Shown: piece after piece, positions 32,920 through 44,515 of the stretch
Layout of the letters: each line of letters begins with the position of its first letter
How positions within the stretch are numbered: the stretch's first letter is position 1
Assembly: GCF_022965805.1 (NCBI RefSeq)
Contig: NC_133108.1
Span: 20,489,545-20,553,544, forward strand
Direction of reading: 5' to 3'
DNA length: 64,000 nucleotides
From: Primulina eburnea
Lineage: Eukaryota; Streptophyta; Magnoliopsida; Lamiales; Gesneriaceae
Notes under the pieces: generated by a model
Told to the model about the DNA's origin: nothing
The model's input: the letters and a program-made list of their open reading frames with translations, nothing else
The model's database searches: none
Made by a program: the position numbers and the translations under genes

Positions 32920-34070
32920 TGTTACGCCTTAAACGCATACAAATCTCGAGGATGAGATTAATGTTTTTAATGCTGTAACATATCCCAAAGTTTTTGTTTT
33001 GATGATACCAAAACTTGGATTAAAAATGTACTAATGTTTTATATTGAGGCATGCAGGAAATTAAGAACAGGTTACGTTCGGAAGATCCGACATTCGGTTC
33101 GGACGGTCCGAAATTGTGCAATTCAGAAGCAAAATAGAAGCTGTTCGGAAGCTGCGAGGAGAGCGTTCGGACGTTCCGAAGACGTGATCGGACGTTCCGA
33201 ACAAAAGCAATCAAATCACTTCAATGCGGAGACAAATTGATATGACTGATTGATCGAGTAAGATTTCGGACGCTACGAAGGACATTTCGGACGCTACGAA
33301 GTGTTGAAGATTTCAAATCTCCGGAAACGCGGGAATGTTCGGACGGTACGAACTTGAGTTCGGACCTTCCGAAGCTGGTCATACACTGTCTGAAAGAACC
33401 GTTCGGAAGAAACGAAGCTGGATCGGTCCCTCCGAAGCATATGTTCGGACCCTACGAACTCAAGAACGGACAATCCGAAGTCATCCCAAAATTACGGAAA
33501 TTGATTTCAATCACATCGGACGTTCCGAAGCATAAACAGAAGATCCGAACCTTGGCGTCCAAGACTAGTATAAATAGGCCTTTGAGGATGCATTTTCAAT
33601 AATCCACTCCACTCTCTCTTGTCTCTTACAAAGCTTTCTACTATCTCTTGTGTGCGTTGATTAAAAGAGTTGTAATATCAAAAGAGTTGTAGAAAAAGAG
33701 TGAAAGTAATACTCTCGAGTGGGTTGTAAAGTTCGTGGCTATCCTTGGAGCCCTCAAGGCCAAGTAGACGCATCGAGGCGTGGTTGTAAAAGCTAGCTTG
33801 GAGCTCCTAAAGCCAAGTCGATATAGTGATACCTCGATCCTCATCGAGAAGGGGAGACGTAGACGATTCTTCGTCGAACTTCCATAAACATCTCTATCCC
33901 TCTTTACTTTACGCATTTACTTTACTACGCACTTATTTTACGCACTTACTTTACGCATTCATTTTATTTGTGATTGTCCCTCAAGTCTTCCGCTTGCAAT
34001 TTTTGCAAACTCGTTCTAAAAACGCTAAAGGGCCTAAAAGAACCTATTCACCCCCCCTTTAGGTTCTTCA
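32920..34070 (+). repeat. Element E 3' LTR
   Basis: 1151 bp, near-identical to the 5' LTR. Palindrome array at about 33076-33551 and TATA at 33569-33576. It is followed directly by TSD ATCGT and the resumed RT of element B. Confidence 0.95.
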
Positions 34071-35962
34071 ATCGTCGTTATATTAAAGATTTTTCTAAAA
34101 TTACAAGACCTTTATGTAATTTGTTAGAGAAAGATTCGACATTTATTTTTGATGATGATTGCTTGCAGGCATTTAACAAGATCAAGGCAGCACTAATTTC
34201 AGCACCCATCATGATAGTACCTGATTGGAAAGAGCCCTTTGAGCTCATGTGCGATGCTAGCGACTATGCTGTAGGAGCAGCATTGGGACAAAGGCGAGAT
34301 AAGATGTTCAAAGCCATCTACTATGCAAGTCGTACACTTAATGCAGCCCAACAGAATTACACCACTACTGAGAAAGAAATGCTAGCAGTGGTGTTTGCAT
34401 TCGACAAATTCAGAACATATCTCATTGGCACAAAGGTAACGGTTTTCACTGACCATGCAGCTCTTCGTTACTTGTTTGCAAAAAAGGATGCAAAGCCCAG
34501 ATTGATACGATGGATACTCCTACTTCAAGAATTTGACTTTGAAGTCAAAGATAAGAAAGGTTGTGAGAATCAGGTGGCTGATCACCTATCACGATTAGAG
34601 CTGGAAGAACGAACTGAAGGTGGAGCTATTAACGAATCATTCCCAGATGAGCAACTTTTCAAGGTAAGTGTTACATATCCGTGGTTTGCAGATATAGCTA
34701 ATTTTCTTGCTGCAGGAGAATTGCCTTCAGATTTAACGTATCATCAAAAGAAGAAATTTCTTCATGATGCTAAGTTTTACTTGTGGGATGATCCATTCTT
34801 GTTCAAGAGATGCGCTGATCAGATAATCAGACGATGTGTAGCTGAGGAAGAAGCAGGTATGATTCTAGAGCAATGTCATTCTTCACCTTACGGTGGACAC
34901 TTTGGAGCATCTAGAACAGCAGCTAAAGTATTACAGTCAGGTTTCTATTGGCCTAATTTATTTAAAGACAGTTATACTTTAGTCAAGTCATGTGATAAAT
35001 GCCAAAGAGTTGGCAACATTTCTAGACGACATGAACTTCCACTAACAAATATTTTGGAGGTGGAACTCTTTGATGTATGGGGTATTGATTTTATGGGTCC
35101 TTTCCCATCTTCGTTTGGTCAGTCATACATTTTACTTGCTGTCGATTATGTGTCAAAATGGGTGGAAGCAATTGCCACCGCAACTAATGATGCTCGAGTT
35201 GTTGTTAAGTTTGTCCACAGGAACATCTTCACGAGATTTGGAACGCCTAGAGCCATTATCAGTGATGAAGGTACACATTTCTGTAACAAAATTTTTAATT
35301 CACTATTGGCCAAGTATGATGTGAAGCACAGGGTGACACTGGCATACCACCCGCAAGCTAATGGGCAAGCAGAAATATCCAACCGGGAGATTAAGCAAAT
35401 ATTGGAAAAGACAGTGAAAACAAACCGGAAGGATTGGGCAATCAAGCTAGATGACGCTTTATGGGCATACAGGACTGCATACAAGACACCTATCGGGATG
35501 TCACCTTATAGGTTGGTCTTTGGGAAAGCTTGTCATTTATCTTTGGAACTGGAGCACAAGGCATTTTGGGCTATCAAAAAGCTCAATTTTGACATGGGAG
35601 CATCGGGCGAGCAACGGCTGTTGCAGTTGAATGAGATGGATGAATTCAGGAATGATGCATACGAGAATGCCAAGATATACAAAGAAAATACCAAGAGATG
35701 GCACGACAAGCAGATTCTTCGACGAGAATTTGAAGCAGGACAATAGGTGTTATTATTCAATTCTCGACTGAGGTTGTTTCCGGGTAAGTTAAAATCCAGA
35801 TGGTCTGGCCCATTCACAGTAGAAAAAGTGTACCCACATGGTGCAATTGAACTAAAATGCAAAAATGGCGAAACATTCAAAGTCAATGGTCAGAGGGTCA
35901 AGCATTATTTTGGCAACGAAGTGCGGCAAATGGACAACATACCGTTGCGAGAATCAAAATAG
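34071..35962 (+). pseudogene. Element B RT end, RNase H and integrase (one internal stop)
   Basis: Continues the RT cut at 25020 ([13 protein letters not shown]). RNase H follows with [31 protein letters not shown] and [15 protein letters not shown] linker leads to the integrase HHCC finger ([18 protein letters not shown]). The integrase core has D in [12 protein letters not shown] in [11 protein letters not shown] (SDGGTHF is usual, Gly to Glu beside the catalytic Asp) and E in [17 protein letters not shown] at 35744-35746 interrupts the frame, which continues as [20 protein letters not shown] and ends at 35962 after [12 protein letters not shown], the Athila C-terminal block. RT-before-integrase order defines it as Gypsy. 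Confidence 0.92.
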
Positions 35963-37056
35963 ACTGAAGAAAGTCAGGCTGATGACGTTAAACCAAGCGC
36001 TTATTGGGAGGCAACCCAAATTTTTGTTTCTATTGCATTTTGATTTCAGTGTTGATTTTATTTTTTTTGTATCATGTTTTTGTGTTGTTGTATATTTTTT
36101 TTATATATTGTATGATTTTATCTTCCCAAATTTAATGAATCCCAATTGTTTTCTTTTCAGGACTGATAATTTTAGAAGAAAATTCGAAGCAGGAGTGCAC
36201 CCGCAGCACAAAGACAGCGCACCCGCGCTATGAGTGCCGAAGCACTACCGCACCAGCGGTGCTGATAACGCCGCACCCGCAGTCATGCAGTGTCGAGAAA
36301 TGCTAGGAAATGCCGAACAGACAGCGCACCCGCGGTAATAACATGCAGCGCACCCGCGCTAATCTGCCGAACGCACAGCGCACCCGCACTCCTTAGCATA
36401 CCGCCCCCGCGCTGATTCGCATGGAAAAATGCAAGGCCTGCCGAACATACACCGCATCCGCGCTGTTTGTTCGAACATACACCGCACCCGCGGGGCTTAC
36501 ACTACCGCACCCGCGGTCTCACGTTTTTAAGACAGATTTGGGCATTCATCAACCATTACCGAAAACATTCTCAAGAACACCCACTTCCACTTTCGAAATC
36601 CCTACTCAAAACTCAACTCATACACCAAATTCTTGTTCTTCTTTCAACAAATTCATCACTACAACCTAAAAATCTTCAATTATTCCATCAAATTTCTCAT
36701 TCCTTTCCATCAAATTCAAAATCAAACCTAGGGTTTGAAAAGGGGGTTCGAAAATCTCTTCAAGATTTGAGAGGAGCTTTGAATTAATTCTTCAAGAAAC
36801 ATTTCAACACACTCAAGGTGAGCCAATTCATTGCATATTTGTTGGAAAATTCGAGATTGTTGGTGTTAGTGGCTATAGAAGGAAATTATTGGTGAATACA
36901 TTCTTCATTTTGGGGATATTGTTCATTGATTGTTGTGTATATTGTTGTGTTGTGGATATTGTTTGTATTGAGTTTGGGGGAGTAAAAAAAAAAAAATTCA
37001 TTGAATTGTGAGAATTGGGTTGAAGTAAAGTTGGTGTTTGCAAGGTGTTTGACAAA
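35963..37056 (+). other. Element B spacer between pol and 3' ORF
   Basis: Begins with the GCGCTTATTGGGAGGCAACC text typical of Athila elements after pol (about 35998-36017). It then holds the palindrome array (36196-36516) and a long pyrimidine- and AT-rich leader. A 13-base copy of the PPT core (AGTTTGGGGGAGT) lies at 36971-36983. Confidence 0.75.
36196..36516 (+). repeat. Family-B palindrome array upstream of 3' ORF
   Basis: About eleven units of AGCGCACCCGCGCT or CCGCACCCGCGGT type, spaced 20-55 bases, for example at 36216, 36247, 36322, 36347, 36450, 36481 and 36504. Same motif as in the B LTRs, about 540 bases before the 3' ORF. Confidence 0.88.
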
Positions 37057-38088
37057 ATGCCACTAAAAAGAAAGTCATCAAAGGGTGCTTCATCATCATC
37101 ACAAGTGAACTATGATGCGAGTCGATTTTATGACGAGAGGGCGGAGGAACAATACGGGAAAATATTGAATAGAAGCATAATCAAGGAGAGGGGTTTTGAT
37201 ATGAGCTTCCCTGATACTGAAATTGGGAGGATGCTTACTGCTAGACAGTGGGAAGAATTTGGCAGACAGCCACAGGATGCTGTCATATCACTGGTGAGAG
37301 AGTTCTACGCTAACCTTAAGGTTAGATATGATCGATTGACAGTTTTTGTTCGAGGTAAACAGGTAGCATATGATGCACATACAATCAACACGATATATGG
37401 CTTCCCTCAAATCATGCACGATGAGTATGAAGAATACCGAAATGAGCATGTTGATTATAACAATATTCTTCAAACAATATGTATACAGGGAGCCGAATGG
37501 CGAATGCGAGACGATGTGCACTTGAGCTTAGCAAAGTCTGATCTGAAGACTGTTGCTAAAAATTGGTATTCATTCATTGCTGCCAGAATAAAGCCAACCG
37601 AACACACAACCACTGTCATTAAGGAGAGGGCCATCCTCATATTTTGCATTATGACAGGGAAGACAGTTGATCTCGGTCGATTGCTTCAGAATTCCATTTT
37701 AGACTATGCAAGAGGTAACTCTCCAAGTGGACTTCTCCACCCCTCTCTCATAACTGTTTTATGCCAACGTGCGAGGGTTACTTGGGCGACGAGTGAAGAG
37801 TTGCTGAGGCCTAAGAATGATATTGTGGTAATTCAACCATATGGGGGCATCAGAAATGACCAAGCTGCAGCACGTAGAGCTGAAAGGGAATTCAATCGGA
37901 GAGCTGCAGAGAGACGTGACCAAGCCCAAGCTCAAGAGCCACAGCCGCAGCAAAGGCATAGGAGAAATAGGTTGAATCAGTTGGAAGAGGATATGAGGGT
38001 ACAACGCCAAGAGATGGATGCTTTTCGGTATAGGACCGATACATTCATGGATTACATGATGGATTTCACTTCGGTGTTGGCTCAGTAG
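37057..38088 (+). CDS. 3' ORF of Athila-type element B (plant transposon protein family)
   Basis: 343 aa from the first ATG at 37057 (MPLKRKSSKGASSSS); the frame is open from a GTG at 37045. The Ser/Lys-rich N-terminus is followed by a domain with ERGFDMSFPDTEIGRML, VREFYANLKVRYDRL near residue 80, VFVRGKQVAYDAHTINTIYG, and later LLHPSLITVLCQRARV. The C-terminus is Gln/Arg-rich (about 275-310) and then helical (LNQLEEDMRVQRQEMDAF). It aligns by eye with the 3' ORFs of C and E. It lacks a signal peptide and membrane segment. This position has been called env-like in Athila, but the sequence supports only the 'putative plant transposon protein' family. Function unknown. Confidence 0.8.
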   Translation: MPLKRKSSKGASSSSQVNYDASRFYDERAEEQYGKILNRSIIKERGFDMSFPDTEIGRMLTARQWEEFGRQPQDAVISLVREFYANLKVRYDRLTVFVRGKQVAYDAHTINTIYGFPQIMHDEYEEYRNEHVDYNNILQTICIQGAEWRMRDDVHLSLAKSDLKTVAKNWYSFIAARIKPTEHTTTVIKERAILIFCIMTGKTVDLGRLLQNSILDYARGNSPSGLLHPSLITVLCQRARVTWATSEELLRPKNDIVVIQPYGGIRNDQAAARRAEREFNRRAAERRDQAQAQEPQPQQRHRRNRLNQLEEDMRVQRQEMDAFRYRTDTFMDYMMDFTSVLAQ

Positions 38089-39822
38089 TTCCCTTCTGCT
38101 TCCACTTCTGGACATCCATTTCCACCTCCTCCACAGTGGCCACCTGTCTACCACCCGCCAGAGTTCCAACCACCCCACCATGATGACGATGACGAGGATG
38201 ATGGCAATGACCACTGACGGTCGTTGCCCAGTGTATGTGCATTTTCCAATTTATCATGCCTATTTACATCGAGGACGATGCACATGTTTAAGTTTGGGGG
38301 AGTTATTTTATTTTATCTTTGTGTGTTTTGTTTTAATTTATTTAGAGTGTTTATTTGTTTATTTGCTTTTGTGTGTTTATTTACTTAGTGTATTTTTGTG
38401 TGTTTAATTTTTTTGGTTTATTTTGTGTGTTTGTAGTATTTTAGTCATGAAATGTTTAATGAATTGGCCAATGATGAAATTTTTTTTAGAAAAGCAATGT
38501 CATGCATCAAATTCATGTTAATTAACCACTTTGAAAATTTAGAGAATAATCATGAAATTTGGTGAGTTTGAGACTTAAAATTTCTATAAAACTTTGTGAT
38601 TTTTATTTGACATTGAAATAAAATTTTTGCAAACATATAAATGATTTAGGCAATCTTTGAATTCATTTGGGCCATGTATATTATTCATAAACATTCATTT
38701 GAAACCCTTTTGAGCCTATATGAGAAAAGAGTTGTGTTTTTGAAATTCCTTGGAAGCCAAGCACATTTCTTTTAAATATATGTATTTGTTTGATGCATTG
38801 AGACATCATTTTCACGATGATTAGAATTATACTATTTTGATGGTGAATTGAGATTTTGTCTACAACTATCCAAACATCACTCGAGGCGAAATACGGACAA
38901 ATTATGATTTAGGAATGATTTAGGTGATTTTTGGATCGATTGAGCCTTTCAAGCTACCAAATAAATTAATTTATCATTTGTCACCTCTTTGAACTTATAT
39001 GAATTTGAATGGCACACTTAAATATGTGTAAAAGACCCCCATTCAAATATTTTTTTTCAAGAATCCCACAATTACCAACCTTTTGAATATCTTATATAAT
39101 TAATTCCTACCTTCTCAAGGGAGTAAGAATTCGAAAGAAATTAATTTTCTCCTACAAAAGAAAAATGAATAATGATACATTGTTGAAGATTGAAAAAAAA
39201 AAAGGGGGAGAAAAAGAGATGAGATGAATAAAGAAAAGAAAAAGAAAAAAAATGGAGATCAAAAGAAATAATGGAGTTGGAAAAAAGAGAAGAAATTCAA
39301 TTTATTCCCTTATTTGAACTCCTAAACTTTATTTGTAGCTATGAACCGAGGCCTAACATTATAACCATTGAAAATCCTATTAACCTAGTCATAGTTGTCC
39401 AATATACTAGTGGAGAGTGATTGGGAGGATCTAGCCTATGGACAATCGATAAACACTGTCATTGAGTAAGAATTTTGATTAATTTTTCACACACCACATT
39501 GCATCAAACATTTATTGGGTATCCCTTTCTTGAATAAATATTGATTTGAACCCAATCTTTACCTAAAAAGACCTTGTGATATGTGTTTGTAAAAATTTGA
39601 CATCAATTGAGAATGATTTGATACATGGTTGAAGAGATTTGAAGTTAGAGAACGAACCAATCACATGATTCTATCTGGATGAACAAGTGGTTGAATTGAT
39701 TTGAATTGTAAATACATGATGGATTTTGAATTTATATTGAGGCCAAGTTCTTTAAAATATTTCATGAATTGTTTGTTGGTTTGTTTTTGTTGTTTTGTTT
39801 TGCTCGGGACTAGCAAAATCTT
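38089..39822 (+). other. Element B long 3' untranslated region
   Basis: AT-rich, with no coding signal. A first PPT copy AAGTTTGGGGGAGTT is at 38290-38304, about 200 bases after the 3' ORF. A purine-rich low-complexity run lies near 39190-39290. Confidence 0.75.
38290..38304 (+). promoter_or_regulatory. Internal PPT copy, element B
   Basis: AAGTTTGGGGGAGTT, identical over 15 bases to the PPT at 39823-39837, 1533 bases upstream of it. Confidence 0.8.
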
Positions 39823-39837
39823 AAGTTTGGGGGAGTT
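39823..39837 (+). promoter_or_regulatory. Polypurine tract, element B
   Basis: AAGTTTGGGGGAGTT directly before the TG of the 3' LTR. Confidence 0.85.
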
Positions 39838-41283
39838 TGATAAGTGCAATTTATTGTACTTTTATTACTTGTTTTTAACTTGGAATTTTGTGATTCTTGA
39901 GCAGGTTTTATTTGATATGTTGTTGTTTTTGTTATTGTAGTTTGGAAGCTTAGAAACGAGAGTTTGGAATGATAAAGTGATGAATTAGAAGGTGCAAGGG
40001 ACAAAGATACACGAAGCACTACTGCACCCGCGCCACACCAAGCGCCGCGGCCGCACTACCTGCCGAGAAGACAGCGCCCCCGCGCTGCTTACATGAGCGC
40101 CCCCGCGCCAACTGCCGAGGCATGACCGCACCCGCGGTCATGCAAGCGCCGCACCCGCGCTGTCAACTCTACAGCAAGAGATTTTTATGCGAAAGGACAC
40201 CGCACCCGCGGTCCTTATACTGCTGCACCCGCGGTCATGCACAAACACCATTCTGGAAATTAAGAAACTTTGTGGACTTTGAACAAAAGAAGGGGAAAAT
40301 GGTGTGCTACGTGATGTATCTTGTCTAGAGTATAAAAGGGTCTCTTTATTATCATCTAGGGTATGGAGAGAAGCTAGGAAAAGGGTGGAGGCTACAAAGA
40401 AGAAGATTGAAGATCAAGAAGATCATCCCCAACAAGTTCTTGCACATCTTTGGACAAAAACTTCATACACTCCAAAACTCTTGTTCTAAGTTCTTTCTTT
40501 CTTTATTTTTACTTTTATTTTGATATGTCTTGTTTAAGATTTATGTGTTGTTGTTTTATTTTCATTATTATGAACTAAATCTTAATTCTAGAGGTATGAT
40601 GGAACAAAACTAGAAACCATGTGTTGAGATTCATGATTTATGCTATATAAGTTGTCTTTATTGTTTATTTGTGTTTTTCCAATCTTAATGCTTTCATTTT
40701 ATTGGCCATATCTTGAATGATTAGTATGTTATAAATTATCACTTGAAAAAAGAAATTTATAATCAAGAAAGGGAAAAATACATCGATGGTATTGATATAG
40801 TTCGAGAGCACATATTTTGCTATTGAAGCTATAAAAAGAATTTAGTGCTTGTTGTTGTATTATTTAATTATTGATTGTCGACGGAGACGTTGCAATCTTT
40901 CGTTAGATAATTAGTATCTACTTAGCACTCGAGAGAGGGAGTAGATAATTATAGAATTCTTGGTTAATGAATAAGAAGGACAATTATAATATAGCTACAC
41001 ACAATAGCACATGGTGGATAGTTGAGTGAAGTCGGACCTCTAGATCTTTTATTCCATTGTTAAACTCTGTTTGGTATTAAAATTAAATTTATTTTCAATT
41101 CAGTTATTGGTATGAACAAATCTGTTATTTGATTATTCTAAATAAAATCGAGACTATTCTAATTACAAGCATTAGTATAAATTTAGAAATTACATTCCTC
41201 GTGGGATCGATACTTGTACTTAAATTAGATTTTACTATAACTTGACGCCGTGCGCTTGCGAGCATTAAAGAAAACATGCTACA
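39838..41283 (+). repeat. Element B 3' LTR
   Basis: 1446 bp. Palindrome array at about 40023-40245 and TATA at 40331-40338. It ends CATGCTACA, followed by TSD ACAGC and the resumed gag of element C. It differs from the 5' LTR at about 16 sites by eye, several within the array. Confidence 0.94.
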
Positions 41284-42486
41284 ACAGCAGAAAAGAGCGA
41301 AGGAAAAAATGGAAGACGAGCAACACAGAGAGGAGCCATGGCGTATACCGATGTTGGATTATGCACAGCCGTCTCTTGATGGAGCACGTCCCAGCATCGT
41401 AAGACCAGTCATCCGAGTTAATCAGTTTGAGATCAAGCCAGCTATCATTCAGATGATTCAGAACACTGTCCAATTTGGGGGAAGTGCACTTGACGACCCT
41501 AATTCTCATATAGCTGACTTTCTTGAAATTTGTGATACTTTTAAGTTTAATGGCGTGTCTGATGATGTTGTTCGTTTGCGTTTATTTCCATTTTCACTGA
41601 GAGATAAAGCTAAGTCGTGGTTAAACTGTCTGCCTGTAGGGTCTATTACTACATGGGAGGATATGGCAAAGGCATTCCTAATCAAGTACTTTCCTCCGTC
41701 AAAGACTATGAAGCTTAGAGCCGACATTACTAATTTTGCCCAATATGAGCAAGAGTCACTTTACGAGGCATGGGAGCGCTACAAGGACTTGTTGAGGAGA
41801 TGTCCACACCATGAGCTGCCTCTTGGGTTAGTTGTTCAAACTTTCTACTACGGTCTGCTTACTCCTAACCGTACTATGATAGATGCTGCTGCCTGTGGTA
41901 ACTTACTGAGAAAGACGGCGGAGGAAGGATATGAGTTATTGGAGGAGATGGCTGCTAGTAGCTATCATCCTCAGTCTGATAGGCAGAGACGAGGTGCTGG
42001 AGTTAATCAAGTTAATGATTTTTCGGCGGTTTCAGCACAGTTAGAGGCTTTGAATAGAAAGATTGATGGGATGAGCATGAGTGGGTCGGCTATGCGTCTG
42101 CAAGAAATTTTCTGTGTTAAGTGTGGGGGTGAGCATGATGTGCAGGATTGCCAAGATGGCAATCCATTCTATGTGCCTGAAAGAGCACCGGTAAAACAAG
42201 TGGGATTCCAGAACCGTCCTAGAAATGACCCTTACTCGAACACATATAATCCGGGATGGAGGAATCACCCAAACTTTTCATGGGGAGGTCAAAACAACCA
42301 AAATCGCCAACAAAGAGGTCCACCATATGGGATGCACCAAGGATTCAAGCCAGAACCGTCTCGGGAGGAGAAGTCCAATTTAGAGCAAATGATGACTAAA
42401 TTTATTTCTGCAATAGAGACGAGATTTCAGAACCAAGATGCATATGTAAAGGGGTTAAAGAATCAAATTGGACAATTGGCTAAGTT
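41284..42486 (+). pseudogene. Element C gag, main part
   Basis: Continues the gag begun at 19991. The Athila Gag core has RLRLFPFSLRDKAKSWLNCL and SLYEAWERYKDLLRRCPHHE. A zinc-knuckle variant reads CVKCGGEHDVQDC near 42114-42152. The Asn/Pro-rich stretch SNTYNPGWRNHPNFSWGG follows, then a coiled-coil-like segment ending QIGQLAK. The frame is cut at 42486 by the hAT-type MITE and continues at 43244. The reading frame upstream of 41284 (from 41276) is accidental, arising from the end of LTR B. Confidence 0.9.
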
Positions 42487-43235
42487 TAGGGGTGATCACG
42501 GTGCGGTTTTGCGGTTTTTTTTAAAAAAATTCAAACCGAATTGCCATATGCGGTCGGTTAGTATTTTGAAAAATTAATCGCGGTTTTACGTAAAAAATCA
42601 GCCTTGCGGTTTTGAGCGGTTTCAAGCGGTTGCGGTCGGTTTTACGGTTTTTTTAATGAAAATATTAGAATATATATTCTAATTTATTTGAAAACAACAA
42701 CAATATATTGTTTTCAAATATAAAATATAGTTCAAAGCATATAAAGATCAAAATAGATTAAACAATAATCAAGATTCAAAACTAAGTTAATAATTTAACA
42801 ACACAACACATTCATAACAAAAATGACATTTACACTATTTTATCATTTTTTTACTTTGAGACTACAAACAAAATATTGTAGCAAGAAAAATAAATACTTT
42901 AATAAAAGACTAATATGAAGAATAATTAAGAAAAAAATAATTTTATTTGTAAGAATAAAATTTTTAAAGAGAGTTAGGATATAATGAATGATGAATTCTT
43001 TATTTGAATATTTTTTTTACAAATTATTATAATTCTAGGCCAAATATTATGGCAAGCGGTTTAGGCGGTGCGGTTTGGTGCGGTTCTTGGCAAAAAAAAT
43101 AACCGAACCGCGTATGCGGTGCGGTTTATGATTAATATTTTTAATCGCGGTTTTTATAAAATATTATGAAAAACGGTGCGGTGCAATTCGGTTCGGACGG
43201 TTCGGGCGGTTAATAAAAAATTTTGATCACCCCTA
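42487..43235. mobile_element. hAT-type MITE with subterminal GCGGT repeats
   Basis: 749 bp with terminal inverted repeats TAGGGGTGATCA and TGATCACCCCTA and an exact 8-bp TSD GCTAAGTT (42479-42486 and 43236-43243). 8-bp TSDs and T-A-G-G-G-type ends are typical of hAT elements. There is no transposase ORF, so it is non-autonomous. Both ends hold dense GCGGTT or AACCGC motifs (about 42510-42655 and 43050-43215), the layout expected of subterminal transposase binding sites. The middle is very AT-rich. Confidence 0.93.
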
Positions 43236-43243
43236 GCTAAGTT

Positions 43244-44510
43244 GATTGCTAATAGGGAGCAAGGAACTTTGCCAAGCAACACGGAAACTAACCCAAGAGA
43301 ACATGTGAAGGTGGTGGAATTGCGTAGTGGAAAAGCACTCGAGTCTAACGAGGAAAAGACCAAGCACGGTGAGGATGAGGTGGAAAATCGAGGAGGTAAG
43401 TCTTCTAACTCTACATCTACACCTATTGCACAAAATAAAATTGTTATCCCTCCACCTTTTCCTGCAGCAATGAAGAAAGCTAAATTAGATGCACAATTTG
43501 GTAAATTTCTTGAGATATTTAAAAAATTGCATATTAACATTCCTTTTGCTGATGCTTTATTGAATATGCCAAGTTATGCAAAATTCTTGAAAGATATCTT
43601 AGCAAATAAGCGGAAGCTAGAAGATCATATGACGGTGAATTTGACCAAAAATTGCTCCGCTTTAGTTCAAAACAAGATGCCTCCTAAGCAAAAAGATCCA
43701 GGGAGTTTCTTTATACCTTGCATTATTGGTGACATTAATTTTCATAAAGCTCTATGTGATCTTCGTGCGAGTATTAATCTGATGCCTTTTTCTGTGTTTA
43801 GGAGACTGGGATTAGGTGAACCCAAGCCAACTAGGATGTCGTTGCAGCTGGCTGACAGATCTATCAAGTATCCACGTGGGATTATCGAAGATGTTTTGGT
43901 GAAAGTGGACAAGTTTATTTTCCCTGCAGATTTTGTGATACTGGACATGGAGGAAGATTTAGAGATGCCTTTAATCCTAGGGAGACCGTTTCTGGCTACA
44001 GGGAAAGAGCTAATTGATGTTGAAGAGGGGAAATTGAGACTGAGAGTTGGAGAAGAAGAAATTATTTTTGATGTCTTTAATACTCTCAAGCACACAATGC
44101 ACAATGATAATTGTTTTCGTATTGATGTCTTGGATTCTCTCGTTTGCGATTTTATGCAGGATGGGTTGAAAGAACCATTGGAGGCCACTCTCACTACTGA
44201 AAAGCAGGAGGACGAGCTAGACGAGGAAAAGATGGAGATGGTAGCTCACTTGAATGCCATTCCACCTTGGAGAAAGCAAGTGAGGCTTAGACTAGAGGAA
44301 TTGGGAGACAGAAAAGATTTAATGCCTCAAAAGTCAAGCCTAGAGGAGCCACCTACTTTGGAGCTCAAACCACTACCTCCACATCTCAAGTACGTATATT
44401 TAGGAGAAGATAATAAATTGCCTGTTATTATTTCCTCTTCTTTGACAGATGATATGGAGAGTAAGCTCTTGGGAGTCCTTAAGGAGCATAAAGGAGCATT
44501 CGCTTGGAAG
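43244..44510 (+). pseudogene. Element C gag end and protease
   Basis: Continues after the MITE with NREQGTLPSNTETNPREH, VVELRSGKALES, AKLDAQFGKFLEIFKKLHIN and FADALLNMPSYAKFLKD, closely parallel to element B. The protease active site reads D-L-R-A-S (about 43757-43771) where D-L-G-A-S is required, so the catalytic loop Gly is replaced by Arg. ILGRPFLATGKELIDVEEG follows. The linker to RT, PPHLKYVYLGEDNKLPVIIS, leads to KEHKGAFAWKVA, where the frame is cut by solo LTR D3 (TSD GTTGC). The Gly to Arg change should abolish protease activity. Confidence 0.9.
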
Positions 44511-44515
44511 GTTGC

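Larger units (their letters stand above)
25021..34070 (+). mobile_element. Sirevirus-type Ty1/copia element 'E' (full length, young)
   Basis: LTRs 25021-26171 and 32920-34070 (1151 bp each) differ at only two places that I could see (near 25083/32982 and 25571/33470). TSD ATCGT lies at 25016-25020 and 34071-34075, inside the RT of element B. Internal order: tRNA-Met primer site, gag, protease-integrase-RT-RNase H (Copia order), palindrome array, TATA, 3' ORF, repeated PPT. A 3' ORF after pol and multiple PPT copies are known Sirevirus traits. This is the most recent event of the nest. A frameshift lies between gag and the pol ORF. Confidence 0.95.
20067..41283 (+). mobile_element. Athila-type Ty3/gypsy element 'B' (full length, contains Copia element E)
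   Basis: LTRs 20067-21511 and 39838-41283 are flanked by TSD ACAGC (20062-20066 and 41284-41288), inside the gag of element C. Internal order: tRNA-Asp primer site, gag-protease, RT (interrupted by E), RNase H, integrase, palindrome array, 3' ORF, repeated PPT. Without E it is about 12.2 kb. LTR differences by eye number about 16 (roughly 1.1%). The coding region has one frameshift and one stop in addition to the E insertion. Confidence 0.94.

Noticed and set aside
33974..34070. Apparent N-terminal start of the RNase H-integrase ORF in the E 3' LTR
   Set aside because: The frame upstream of 34071 is LTR sequence that happens to be open. The real protein continues from the RT cut at 25020.
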